NCBI RefSeq assembly: GCF_030758975.1
Contig: NZ_CP132359.1
Span: 946,811 to 1,010,810, forward strand
Length of the DNA stretch: 64,000 nt
DNA from: Bosea beijingensis
GTDB taxonomy: Bacteria; Pseudomonadota; Alphaproteobacteria; Rhizobiales; Beijerinckiaceae
Direction of reading: 5' to 3'
The number at the start of each line of letters is the position of its first letter. Within the stretch, counting starts at the first letter, position 1. The position numbers and the translations under genes are program-made. Shown here in pieces: positions 16,763-25,002 of the stretch. Under the pieces are notes generated by a model that did not search any database, was not told the DNA's origin, and saw only the letters and a list, made by a program, of their open reading frames with translations.

Positions 16763-18124
16763 ATGACAACCGTTTCAACGGCAGCGGCCGCGCCCGAGCG
16801 CACGGCCGGGCCTGCCGCATCCCTCTATCGCGCCGTCTGGCGCTGGCATTTCTATGCCGGACTGATCACCCTGCCCTTCCTCATCCTGCTGGCGGTGACA
16901 GGCGGGCTCTACCTCTTCCGGGCCGAGATCGACGGCCTGATCCATCGCGACGTCAAACGTGTCGAGGCCCGCGCGACGGCTGAGCGCCCGCCCGGCGAGA
17001 TCGTCGCTCAGGCGGTGAAAGCCTTTCCCGGTCAAGCCGTGAAATACATCCCGCCCGAAACTGCGACCGCTTCGGCCGAGGTCACGATTCGCAATCCCGC
17101 CGGGACGCGGATGGTCGTTTATGTCGATCCCTACGACGCCCGCGTGCTCGGCCAGATTCCGGACAAGGGCACGGTGATGTGGGTGATCCGGCAGATCCAC
17201 AGCCTCGCGTATTTCGGGCCGATCGCGAACGGCGCGATCGAGATCGCCGGCGGCTGGGCGATCCTGCTGGTGCTGACCGGGCTCTACCTTTGGTGGCCGC
17301 GCAAGCAGAGCGGCGGCGTGGTCACGGTCAGGGGCAAGCCGCGCCAACGCGTGTTCTGGCGCGATCTCCATGCGGTGACCGGGCTCGTCGCGGGCGGCTT
17401 CATCCTGTTCCTCGCAATCACCGGCATGCCCTGGTCGGTGCTATGGGGCACCAAGGTCAACCAATGGGCCAACGGCCATAATTTCGGCTATCCCGCCGGC
17501 GTCCGCGTCGCCGTGCCGATGTCGGACGAGCATCTTGCCCATGTCGCGCCGACGACATGGTCCCTTGAACAGGCGAAGCTACCGGCATCACAGGCAACCG
17601 GCGGTGAACCGATCGGTCTCGATGCTGCCGTCGCAGCCTTCGACCGGCTGGGGCTGGCCCGCGGCTATGCGGTCAATCTCCCGGGCGGTCCGGGCGGCGT
17701 CTATACCGGCTCGGTCTACCCGAAGGACATGGCGCTGCAGCGCGTGATCCACCTCGACCAGTATAGTGGCAAGCCCCTGATCGACATGAGCTATGCCGAT
17801 TACGGCCCGCTCGGCAAAGCGCTGGAATGGGGCATCAACGTCCATATGGGGCAGGAGTTCGGCTTGGCGAACCAGCTCGTGATGCTCGCCGCCTGCCTGG
17901 CCATCGTCCTGCTCTGCGTCTCCGCGCTGGTGATGTGGTGGAAGCGGCGCCCGCAGGGCTCGCTCGGCGTGCCGCCGCTGCCGGCGGAGAAGACGACGCT
18001 GCGGGTCGTGGTCGCGATGCTCGCCATCGGCGGGCTCGTCTTTCCGCTGGTCGGACTGTCGCTTGTCGTCATGGTGATATTCGACGCGGTCCTGGTAAGA
18101 AAACTGCAACCTATAGGTGTATAA
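16763..18124 (+). CDS. PepSY-associated TM helix protein (PiuB-like)
   Basis: A 453-residue inner-membrane protein. TM1 (about 32-53) follows WRWHFYAGLITLPFLILLAV, typical of PepSY-TM proteins. A periplasmic PepSY-like region follows, then TM segments near 152-176 (ending TGLYLWWPR), 200-222 (VTGLVAGGFILFLAITG), 372-393 and 413-445. Conserved histidines and tryptophans near the helices (HAVTG, RQIHSLAYFG) resemble those of siderophore-reductase-like PepSY proteins such as PiuB and FoxB. It probably works in iron or copper uptake with the DUF2946 partner, but no TonB receptor is in the window. Confidence 0.83.
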   Translation: MTTVSTAAAAPERTAGPAASLYRAVWRWHFYAGLITLPFLILLAVTGGLYLFRAEIDGLIHRDVKRVEARATAERPPGEIVAQAVKAFPGQAVKYIPPETATASAEVTIRNPAGTRMVVYVDPYDARVLGQIPDKGTVMWVIRQIHSLAYFGPIANGAIEIAGGWAILLVLTGLYLWWPRKQSGGVVTVRGKPRQRVFWRDLHAVTGLVAGGFILFLAITGMPWSVLWGTKVNQWANGHNFGYPAGVRVAVPMSDEHLAHVAPTTWSLEQAKLPASQATGGEPIGLDAAVAAFDRLGLARGYAVNLPGGPGGVYTGSVYPKDMALQRVIHLDQYSGKPLIDMSYADYGPLGKALEWGINVHMGQEFGLANQLVMLAACLAIVLLCVSALVMWWKRRPQGSLGVPPLPAEKTTLRVVVAMLAIGGLVFPLVGLSLVVMVIFDAVLVRKLQPIGV

Positions 18125-18171
18125 ATTAGAAAGCCTGCCTCTTCCCGAGCAGCAGGCTTACCCACGGACTG

Positions 18172-18199
18172 AGCAACGGGGCGTCATTGCCCCGTTGCT
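18172..18199. terminator. Strong hairpin after the PepSY gene, possible terminator
   Basis: An 11-bp perfect stem, AGCAACGGGGC (18172-18182) and GCCCCGTTGCT (18189-18199), with a 6-base loop. There is no T-run, so it is not a canonical rho-independent terminator. A weaker AAGCCTGC/GCAGGCTT hairpin lies just upstream. Position between the PepSY and DUF2336 genes suggests a boundary or mRNA end. Confidence 0.45.
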
Positions 18200-18281
18200 T
18201 AGAAAAGATCACTGTCGCCTTAAGAGTAAATCAAGCCGGACCTGCGCAGAGTGCCGTCACTGCTTTGTCGCGGGGGCCCTC

Positions 18282-19301
18282 ATGCTGCGTAACCTGACCC
18301 GAATGCCGGCGGAAATGTCGTCGGATTCGCGCCGGCAGCTTCTCCATGCCGTGACGGACCTCTTCCTGCTCGACCAGGATCCGAACGAGGCGGCCAAGGA
18401 GCATTACGGCGAGATCGCCGCCGGCTCGCTCGGCCATCTCGGCGACGAGGACCGCAAGGGCTATGCCGATCGCGTCGCCACCATGCCGACCTTGCCGCAT
18501 AACGTCGCCGTCACGCTCGGCGGCGACAGCAATGCCGAGGTGGCGCGGCTGGTGCTCTCGCTGTCCCCCGTCCTGACCGATACAGATCTCGCTGCCATCG
18601 CGGTCAGCCAGTCGCAGCAGCATCTCGTCGCCATCGCCGAGCGCGCGCGCCTGTCCGAAAGCGTCACCGATATCCTCGTCGAGCGCGGCGACCAGAAGGT
18701 GCTGCACACCGTCAGCGCCAATGAGGGCGCTGCCTTCTCGGATCGCGGCTTCGACCGGCTGCTCGAACGCGGCGAGGCCGATGCCACGATTACCGGTGCG
18801 CTCGCCCGCCGCTCCGATCTCGCGCCGAACCGGGCGCAGCGTGTCCTGCGGATCGTCGAGCAGTTCTCCGATGGCAGTGCGGCCCCTGCCACGGAAGGCA
18901 ATGTCTCGCTCGCCCGGCAGGCCCGCCAGCAGCGTCTCGAAGTCAAGCTACTGCTCTCCGATCTCGCCGCGAAGGTGCGCGAGGTCGACGACGTGCTGAT
19001 CATGTTGTCCGACGAGGATCGCGCCTATCATCTCTCGCAGGTGCTGGCGGAGATCGCCGGCATCTCGATCGAACAGGCGCTGCGCGTGCTGATGCAGCGC
19101 GATTCCAGCGGCATCGCCGTCGCCTGCCGCTCGCTCGGCATCGGCGCCACGGCCTTCCGCGCCATCCTGCAATTGCGGGCTCGACGACTCTATTTCTCCT
19201 CGCGCGACGTCGACGACGATGTCGACGCGTATGAGAAGCTCGATCTCGCGACGGCCGAGCGGACGCTGCGCTTCCTCAAGCTCCGGACCAAGATGGCCTG
19301 A
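18282..19301 (+). CDS. DUF2336 domain-containing protein
   Basis: About 339 residues, largely alpha-helical, with the DUF2336 pattern common in alphaproteobacteria: repeated short helices around VARLVLSLSPVLTDTDLAAI, AIAERARLSESVTDILVERG and LARRSDLAPNRAQRVLRIV. The later segment SGIAVACRSLGIGATAFRAI is also typical. The repeats resemble HEAT-like solenoids, so a protein-binding role is plausible but unproven. No signal or TM segment is present. The ATG at 18282 is taken instead of the in-frame TTG-type start at 18117, which would overlap the PepSY stop and run through the hairpin region. Confidence 0.82.
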   Translation: MLRNLTRMPAEMSSDSRRQLLHAVTDLFLLDQDPNEAAKEHYGEIAAGSLGHLGDEDRKGYADRVATMPTLPHNVAVTLGGDSNAEVARLVLSLSPVLTDTDLAAIAVSQSQQHLVAIAERARLSESVTDILVERGDQKVLHTVSANEGAAFSDRGFDRLLERGEADATITGALARRSDLAPNRAQRVLRIVEQFSDGSAAPATEGNVSLARQARQQRLEVKLLLSDLAAKVREVDDVLIMLSDEDRAYHLSQVLAEIAGISIEQALRVLMQRDSSGIAVACRSLGIGATAFRAILQLRARRLYFSSRDVDDDVDAYEKLDLATAERTLRFLKLRTKMA

Positions 19302-19394
19302 GCTGCGGCGAGGCCCCGCGCCACAAAACCGCGACATTCGCCTCGCTCCATGCTAGCTTCCGACGGGGCACGCTGTCGCGAGGATGCTTTCGAC

Positions 19395-19994
19395 GTGAGA
19401 TTTCCGCTTCTTTCCGCCGCGACGCTCGCCGCCCTGCTGGGCGCGGGCGCATCGGCGCAGGCGCAGTCTATCCTGCCCCTGTCCGGCTTCGCGCCGTTGC
19501 CCTCCTTCGCCTGGGACCGCCCGAGCCTCTCGCCGAAATGGGAGGGGTCCTATGCCCGGATCTCTTCCGGTTTCCAGGTCACCAGTTCGAAGCATATGCG
19601 CACCAGCGCCGGCCCGACGATCGGACTGGAGGCCGGCACGATGCTGCGGGAAGGCAATTTCGTCTACGGCATTGCCGGCGCCCTCGACTACACGCCCGCC
19701 ATCGGCGGCTATGGCTATCCGAGCTTCGGCAATGTCGCCTATACCCGCGACTTCGCCGGCGCCTTCAAGGTCAAGGCCGGCGTTCTCGTGACGCCCGACG
19801 TGCTGCTCTACACGACGGTCGGCTTGAGCGCGGCCAACGAGACCTGGCGCTTCGGCGCGACCGATTTCTCCTCGCCCTTCAGCCGCAGCAGCATCGCGGT
19901 GCGCCCCGAAGCCCGAGCTGGCGTCCAGTGGGCCGTTACCGACAAGATCACGATCGGCCTCGAGGCCGGCATCATCGGGCGGGAAATCCGCTGA
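19395..19994 (+). CDS. Small outer-membrane beta-barrel protein
   Basis: About 199 residues from a GTG start, with a GAGGA site about 11 bases upstream; an ATG at 19350 in the same frame is the alternative. The N-terminus is a signal peptide (LLSAATLAALLGAGASAQAQ). The rest is a run of amphipathic strands separated by short turns (YARISSGFQVTSS, TIGLEAGTMLREGNFVYGIAG, ARAGVQWAVTDKITIGLEAG), as in the Omp25/OmpW-like barrels of Hyphomicrobiales. It lacks a terminal Phe and ends GREIR, so the last strand may be incomplete or the protein atypical. Confidence 0.7.
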   Translation: MRFPLLSAATLAALLGAGASAQAQSILPLSGFAPLPSFAWDRPSLSPKWEGSYARISSGFQVTSSKHMRTSAGPTIGLEAGTMLREGNFVYGIAGALDYTPAIGGYGYPSFGNVAYTRDFAGAFKVKAGVLVTPDVLLYTTVGLSAANETWRFGATDFSSPFSRSSIAVRPEARAGVQWAVTDKITIGLEAGIIGREIR

Positions 19995-20055
19995 GGATTT
20001 GATTCAGGCCGCTGCGAGGCTGATTCCGGTTTGGCGGGCAAGCCTTTGATCTGAC

Positions 20056-20140
20056 GTCATTCTCGGGCTCGACCCGAGAAACTCCTCCCGGAAAAAGCGC
20101 CGCTTCCTCCTGAGATGCTCGGGTCAAGCCCGAGTGTCTT
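20056..20140. repeat. Intergenic repeat family D (CTCGGG palindromes)
   Basis: Two short palindromes, CTCGGGCTCGACCCGAG (20062-20078) and CTCGGGTCAAGCCCGAG (20118-20134), flank a 39-base spacer, and the unit begins with GTCATT. Each half is itself an inverted repeat and the two are also related to each other. It lies between the convergent small OMP gene and parC, so it may work as a bidirectional transcript end. Confidence 0.65.
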
Positions 20141-20143
20141 CCT

Positions 20144-22390
20144 TCACCCACCAAAGGTATTGCTCTTCGGGAAGCCCTTGGGCGGCAGGCGGCCGGCTTC
20201 GGCGCGATGGCCGAGCCATTCCAGCAGATCGGCCTGCGTCACCGTCCAGGTCCGGCCGGAGGTGTCGAGCCAGGTCAGGCCGTCGGCCAGGTTGAAGGTC
20301 CTCGCGTCGGAGAGGCCGCCATCCTTGTAGCGCTGCAGGCGCACGCCCTTGCCGCGGCCCATCTCCGCCACTTCCGAGATCGGGAAGCAGAGCAATTTGC
20401 GGTTCTCGCCGATGATCGCGACATGGTCGCCATCGGCCGGCACGGCCAGCACCGCGACGTTGGCCCCGTCGACATTGAGCACCTGACGGCCCTTGCGCGT
20501 ATTGGCGACGACGTCGTCGGCCGGCGCGACGAAGCCCCGGCCCTCGCTCGTCACCATCAACAGCTTCGAGCCGGGCTTGTAGGGGAAGGCGGAGACGATC
20601 TCGGCCGTTTCCTCCAATTCGATCATCAGGCGGATCGGATCGCCGAAGCCGCGGCCGCCGGGGAGCTTGGACGCATCCAGCGTGAAGACTTTGCCGTTCG
20701 AGGCGAGGACCAAGACCTTCGCCGTCGTCTCGGTGAAGAAGGCCGTCTGGAGCGCGTCGTCGCCTTTGAAGGAGAAGCTCGACTTGTCCTGGACATGGCC
20801 CTTCAGCGCCCTGATCCAGCCCTTCTTGGAGATCACGACCGTGATCGGCTCGCGCTCGACCATGGCCTGGGTCAGGTCGATATCGGCGGTCTCCGGCATA
20901 TCGGCGAAATCGGTGCGGCGCTTGCCGATCGCGGTTTCCGGGCCGAAGGTCTTCTTCACCTGGCGGATATCCCAGGCGATGGTCTTCCACTGCGTCGCCT
21001 CGGAGCCGAGCAGCGTCTCGATCTGCTCCTTCTCCTTGGTCAGTTCGTCGAGCTCGGTCTTGAGCTGCATCTCCTCGAGCTTGCGGAGCGCCCGCAGGCG
21101 CGTGTCGAGGATCGCGTTGGCCTGGATCTCGGTGAGATCGAAGACCTTCATCAATTCGACCTTGGGCTCGTCCTCCTCGCGGATGATTTTGATCACCCGG
21201 TCGAGATCGAGATAGACGATCAGCAGGCCGCGCAGGATTTCGAGGCGCTTGTCGATCTGGCCGAGCCGGAAGCGTGAGCGCCGCTGCAGCACCTCGCGGC
21301 GATGGTCGAGCCAGGCACGCAGCGCCTCGGCAAGGCCGAGCACGCGCGGCACCAGCCCGCCAGTCAGCACGTTCATGTTCATGGAAATGCGCGCTTCGAG
21401 CTCGGAGAGCCGGAACAGCGATTCCATCATCAGGTTGGGGTCGACATTGCGGGCGCGCGGCTCGATGACGATGCGGATGTCCTCGGCCGATTCATCGCGC
21501 AGGTCGGCGACCAGCGGCAGCTTCTTGTCGTTGAGCAGCTCGGCGATTTTCTCGATCAATCGGCCCTTCGAGACCATGTAGGGGATCTCGGTGACGACGA
21601 CTTGCCACGCCCCCCGCTCAAGATCCTCCTTCACCCAGCGCGCGCGGGTGCGGAAGGCGCCGCGCCCGGTGCGGTAGGTCTCCGCCATCGAGGCCCGCGT
21701 CTCGACGATGATGCCGCCGGTCGGGAAATCCGGGCCGGGCACGAAGGTCATGAGCTGCTCGGAAGACGTGTCCGGATGCTGGATCAGATAGAGCGCGGCG
21801 TCGCAGAGTTCGGCCGCGTTGTGCGGCGGGATCGAAGTCGCCATGCCGACCGCGATGCCCTGCGAGCCGTTGGCGAGCAGGTTCGGGAAGGCGGCCGGCA
21901 GCACGACCGGCTCCTCGTCCTCGCCATTATAGGTCTCGCGGAAATCGACCGCGTCCTCGTCGATACCATCGAGCAGGAGGCGCGCGACCTCGGTCATGCG
22001 CGCTTCGGTGTAGCGATAGGCGGCGGCGTTATCGCCGTCGATATTGCCGAAATTGCCCTGCCCGTCGACGAGCGGATAGCGCTGGGCGAAATCCTGCGCG
22101 AGGCGCACCAGCGCGTCGTAGACCGACTGGTCGCCATGCGGGTGGAACTTGCCGATGACGTCGCCGACGATGCGGGCGCATTTCTTGTGGACTTGGCCGG
22201 GGTCGAGCCGCAGCAGCCGCATGGCATGCAGGATGCGTCGGTGGACCGGCTTCAGGCCGTCGCGCGCATCCGGCAGGGCGCGATGCATGATCGTGGAGAG
22301 CGCATAGGCGAGATAGCGCTCTTCGAGCGCCGATTTCAGATCGATGCGCTCGGCTTCATCTTCCGGCGGCGGATCGACCGGTTTGCCCAT
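20144..22390 (-). CDS. parC: DNA topoisomerase IV subunit A
   Basis: A 748-residue type IIA topoisomerase subunit that decatenates daughter chromosomes with ParE. The breakage-reunion domain includes [17 protein letters not shown] (41-57), [19 protein letters not shown] (83-101) and the catalytic tyrosine at about 127 in AYRYTEARM. The C-terminal beta-propeller is shorter than GyrA's and lacks a GyrA box, which supports ParC over GyrA. At the position equivalent to the quinolone-interacting Ser80 of E. coli ParC there is Gln88, and Asp92 replaces Glu84. The ATG at 22390 is a clear start. recO lies upstream on the same strand. Confidence 0.95.
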   Translation of the reverse strand: MGKPVDPPPEDEAERIDLKSALEERYLAYALSTIMHRALPDARDGLKPVHRRILHAMRLLRLDPGQVHKKCARIVGDVIGKFHPHGDQSVYDALVRLAQDFAQRYPLVDGQGNFGNIDGDNAAAYRYTEARMTEVARLLLDGIDEDAVDFRETYNGEDEEPVVLPAAFPNLLANGSQGIAVGMATSIPPHNAAELCDAALYLIQHPDTSSEQLMTFVPGPDFPTGGIIVETRASMAETYRTGRGAFRTRARWVKEDLERGAWQVVVTEIPYMVSKGRLIEKIAELLNDKKLPLVADLRDESAEDIRIVIEPRARNVDPNLMMESLFRLSELEARISMNMNVLTGGLVPRVLGLAEALRAWLDHRREVLQRRSRFRLGQIDKRLEILRGLLIVYLDLDRVIKIIREEDEPKVELMKVFDLTEIQANAILDTRLRALRKLEEMQLKTELDELTKEKEQIETLLGSEATQWKTIAWDIRQVKKTFGPETAIGKRRTDFADMPETADIDLTQAMVEREPITVVISKKGWIRALKGHVQDKSSFSFKGDDALQTAFFTETTAKVLVLASNGKVFTLDASKLPGGRGFGDPIRLMIELEETAEIVSAFPYKPGSKLLMVTSEGRGFVAPADDVVANTRKGRQVLNVDGANVAVLAVPADGDHVAIIGENRKLLCFPISEVAEMGRGKGVRLQRYKDGGLSDARTFNLADGLTWLDTSGRTWTVTQADLLEWLGHRAEAGRLPPKGFPKSNTFGG

Positions 22391-22512
22391 GCTGCGTCAG
22401 CCCTCGACTTGTCCAAAATTCGCGTGGTCTCTATGGCACAGCGCGAATCAGCCCGCCAGAACAATGCAGGTACGAAGCCCCCTTCGCAAACGCAGGGAGC
22501 GCCTTTTCGCGC

Positions 22513-23274
22513 TTAGGCGGTGGATGATTCGCCGGGTGGCGCATTCGCAGCAGTGCGTGTTGCCATTTCGACCAGTCGCGCCCGCTCCGGCGGCTCGCGC
22601 AGGCCGCGCGGATCGAGGATATGGCGGCGCAGGAAAAAGCCCGTCAGGGCAAAGCCCGAGAGGATGTCGGCCGGCGACGGCCGGCGCCCGCCCTGCCCTT
22701 CGACGAGGAAGGATGGCAGCTTCAGCAGGCGATCGAGATAGGGTTGCGCAGCCTTTCGGCTGACCGCCTTGCCGGATTTCGGCGAGACATGGGTAAGGTC
22801 ATCAGGCGAGCCTGTGACGGCGCAGCGCGCGAGATCGAGCCCGAATCCCAGCTCCGTCAGCATCGCCAGTTCGAAGCGGATGATCAGGGCCGGTGCCATC
22901 TCGGCCTCGTCGAGATGGGCGACAAGGACCGAAAGCCCTTCATGGAGGCCGGGATGCGGATCGCGCTCCGGCAGCAGGCGCAGCAGGCCGGCGATCGTGC
23001 CGAGCCCGTAGAGCGCAACCGGCGCCGCGATGAGGCGGGCAGCATGGGAGGTCAGCAGTTCGACCTTGTACTCGCCGAGATGCTCGTCGAGCCGGGCGCG
23101 CCAGGTCAGCAAGACGCTGTTGCCGGGCTGGAGCGAGGATTGCGCCTTGGCCGACCGCCCGCCCCTGACGAGGCCGAGGTGACGGCCGTGCGCGCGCGTC
23201 ATCGCCTCCAGGATCACGGCGCTTTCGCCATGAGCCTTGAGGCCGATGATCGTGCCCTCGTCGGTCCATTCCAT
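22513..23274 (-). CDS. recO: DNA repair protein RecO
   Basis: A 253-residue protein. The N-terminal OB-fold (MEWTDEGTIIGLKAHGESAV, then GRHLGLVRGGRSAK) is followed by the helical domain with GLDLARCAVTGSPDDLTHVSPKSGKAV, the region that holds the zinc-finger-like segment in other RecO proteins. RecO loads RecA at single-strand gaps in the RecFOR pathway. In many alphaproteobacteria recO follows era; here it sits next to parC, about 10 kb from era and on the opposite strand. The ATG at 23274 starts at the conserved N-terminus. Confidence 0.95.
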   Translation of the reverse strand: MEWTDEGTIIGLKAHGESAVILEAMTRAHGRHLGLVRGGRSAKAQSSLQPGNSVLLTWRARLDEHLGEYKVELLTSHAARLIAAPVALYGLGTIAGLLRLLPERDPHPGLHEGLSVLVAHLDEAEMAPALIIRFELAMLTELGFGLDLARCAVTGSPDDLTHVSPKSGKAVSRKAAQPYLDRLLKLPSFLVEGQGGRRPSPADILSGFALTGFFLRRHILDPRGLREPPERARLVEMATRTAANAPPGESSTA

Positions 23275-23325
23275 AAGGACAGGATTTAGGGCGTGAGGCT
23301 CGCCGCTGCAATTTCATGCGCGACG

Positions 23326-23428
23326 CCATCCCGGACGAAGCGAAGCGGAGCGCCGGGATCCATCGGAGGGCTCAGTGTTCTACGATGGATCCCGGATCGG
23401 CGCGGCTTCGCCGCTTGTCCGGGATGAC
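23326..23428. repeat. Intergenic repeat family B, copy 1
   Basis: A palindromic element of about 103 bases. The left part CATCCCGGACGAAGCG leads to GGGATCCATC, and the right part mirrors it as GATGGATCCC and GTCCGGGATG. A second copy lies at 59707-59811. It sits between recO and the tautomerase gene, both on the minus strand. Confidence 0.75.
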
Positions 23429-23456
23429 GGTGCGGTTGATGACGACGGGGTGCGCC

Positions 23457-23840
23457 TCACGCCACGTACTGCGCTACGCCGCCGCCGAAGGACCAGTCCT
23501 CGCGCTTGACCTCGACGAGGTTGATGAAGATGTCGTCCGGGTTCAGGCTGGGCTCCCTGGTGAGATTCTCGACGATCGCGGCGTAAAGCTTCTTCTTCTG
23601 CGTCACGCCGCGCGTATTGGCGACGGTGAGCTGGATGATCACCAGCCTGTCGCTGCGGTTGAAGCCGAAATAGTTGGCGTCGAAGACGAACTCGTCGGCA
23701 TCATGCTGGTGGACGACGGCGAAGAGGTCCTTCTCCGGCACTTCGAAGGTCTCGCGCAGCGCCTTGTAGACGCCGTCGATGATGGCGGCCGGCTCGGAAG
23801 CCGGGCGGCCGCGGCGCATGGAAATCCTGATCAGGGGCAT
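23457..23840 (-). CDS. Tautomerase-family protein (4-oxalocrotonate tautomerase-like)
   Basis: About 127 residues beginning MPLIRISMRRGRP. The ATG at 23840 exposes Pro1, the general base of the tautomerase superfamily, and is therefore the right start; the frame runs back to 23918. The length corresponds to the two-module (about 125-130 residue) tautomerases such as the MIF/CHMI and cis-CaaD-like groups. Features include ETFEVPEKDLFAVVHQHDAD and VKREDWSFGGG near the end. It is divergent from a LysR regulator, the usual arrangement for regulator-controlled catabolic genes. The substrate is unknown. Confidence 0.86.
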   Translation of the reverse strand: MPLIRISMRRGRPASEPAAIIDGVYKALRETFEVPEKDLFAVVHQHDADEFVFDANYFGFNRSDRLVIIQLTVANTRGVTQKKKLYAAIVENLTREPSLNPDDIFINLVEVKREDWSFGGGVAQYVA

Positions 23841-23879
23841 GGTCTGTCTCCGTATCGAGGCGCAACCGCGCCCGTCGAA

Positions 23880-23952
23880 GAGCACCATAAGCGGCTTCCT
23901 TATATCTGATAATAACATCTATGATGATATCAATGATATGGTATCATGATCT
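23880..23952. promoter_or_regulatory. AT-rich divergent control region between tautomerase and lysR genes
   Basis: This stretch is markedly AT-rich against its surroundings, with clustered TGATAT/ATATCA elements such as GATGATATCAATGATATGG and a nearby TATCATGATC. LysR regulators bind partly palindromic AT-rich sites of this kind (T-N11-A) in divergent promoters. The exact operator cannot be set by eye. Confidence 0.5.
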
Positions 23953-24792
23953 ATGAGCACTCTCGACATCGACGCCGTCGCCTCCTTCCTGCGTGCGGCC
24001 GAGCTGAAAAGCTTCACCCGCGCCGCCGAGGCGCTCGGTACGACGCAATCGCTGGTCAGCACGCGGGTGAAGCGGCTGGAAGACGGGCTCGGCCGGGTGC
24101 TGCTGCAGCGCCATCCCCGGCTCGTGCGCCTGACGGCCGAAGGCGAGCGCTTCCTGCCCGCCGCCCGCGAGTTGCTGGCGGCTCATGGCAAGGCGCTGGC
24201 CGCCTTTGCCGTGATACCCGAGCATATCGCCGTCGGCATCAGCGAGCAGGCGGTCGGCGCCGAGGTCCCGGCCGTGCTGGCGCGCCTGACCGCCCATGAC
24301 CCCGGCATCGTCATCAATCTCAGGATCGAGCCATCACGGATTCTGGAAGAAGCGTTCGAGCGTGGCGAGCTCGATGCCGTGATCGTGCGCCGTCTCGCGG
24401 CGGGGCGGACCGGCGAGGTGCTGCGCGAGGATGCGGTCGGCTGGTTCGCGGCGCCCGATCTCGTGCGGCAGGCCGACGCGCCCGTGCCGCTGGTCAGCCT
24501 CGTCGCCGAATGCCGGCTGCGGCGGCACAGCATGGACACGCTCGATCGCGCAGGCATCGCCTGGCGCGAGGCCTTCGTCGGCGGCGGCATGGCGGCGGTC
24601 GCGGCGGCCGTCCAGGTCGGGCTCGGCGTCTCGCCATTGGCCGCACGGATCGCGCCGGCGGGCAGCGTGGATATCGGGTCCGCATGGGGCCTGCCACCGC
24701 TCGGCGGATCGCAGGTCGTGCTCCGCAGCAATGTCGCGACGCCGCGCGCGGGCGCCTTCGTGCGCGAACTGGCGGCGGCGTTCCGGGGGTAA
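23953..24792 (+). CDS. LysR-family transcriptional regulator
   Basis: A 279-residue protein. The N-terminal winged helix-turn-helix (VASFLRAAELKSFTRAAEAL, then TTQSLVSTRVKRLEDGLG) occupies about residues 7-65. A linker helix and a two-lobe effector-binding domain (about 90-278) follow. It is divergent from the tautomerase gene across an AT-rich gap and most likely controls it in response to a pathway intermediate. The ATG at 23953 matches the family start. Confidence 0.92.
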   Translation: MSTLDIDAVASFLRAAELKSFTRAAEALGTTQSLVSTRVKRLEDGLGRVLLQRHPRLVRLTAEGERFLPAARELLAAHGKALAAFAVIPEHIAVGISEQAVGAEVPAVLARLTAHDPGIVINLRIEPSRILEEAFERGELDAVIVRRLAAGRTGEVLREDAVGWFAAPDLVRQADAPVPLVSLVAECRLRRHSMDTLDRAGIAWREAFVGGGMAAVAAAVQVGLGVSPLAARIAPAGSVDIGSAWGLPPLGGSQVVLRSNVATPRAGAFVRELAAAFRG

Positions 24793-24832
24793 TGGCTGAT
24801 CTGACATGATCATGGTGGCTTGGAAGCCACCT

Positions 24833-24966
24833 TTGTCATTCCGGGGCGCGCCAAAAGGCGCGAACCCGGAATCCACGACTGGGTGAGACATTCAATAGCG
24901 GACTGCAAGTGGCTCACCCAGTCGTGGGTTCCGGGCTCTTCGCTGCGCGAAGCCCCGGAATGACAA
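24833..24966. repeat. Intergenic repeat family A, copy 1
   Basis: A 134-base palindromic element with terminal TTGTCATTCCGGGG and CCCCGGAATGACAA, and an inner pair around CCACGACTGGGTGAG and CTCACCCAGTCGTGG. Related copies are at 39774-39908 and 56878-57010. It lies between the convergent lysR and rsh genes. Confidence 0.88.
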
Positions 24967-25002
24967 GGATGGTGCCAGCCGCAAACGGCCGCCCCTGCCG
25001 CC

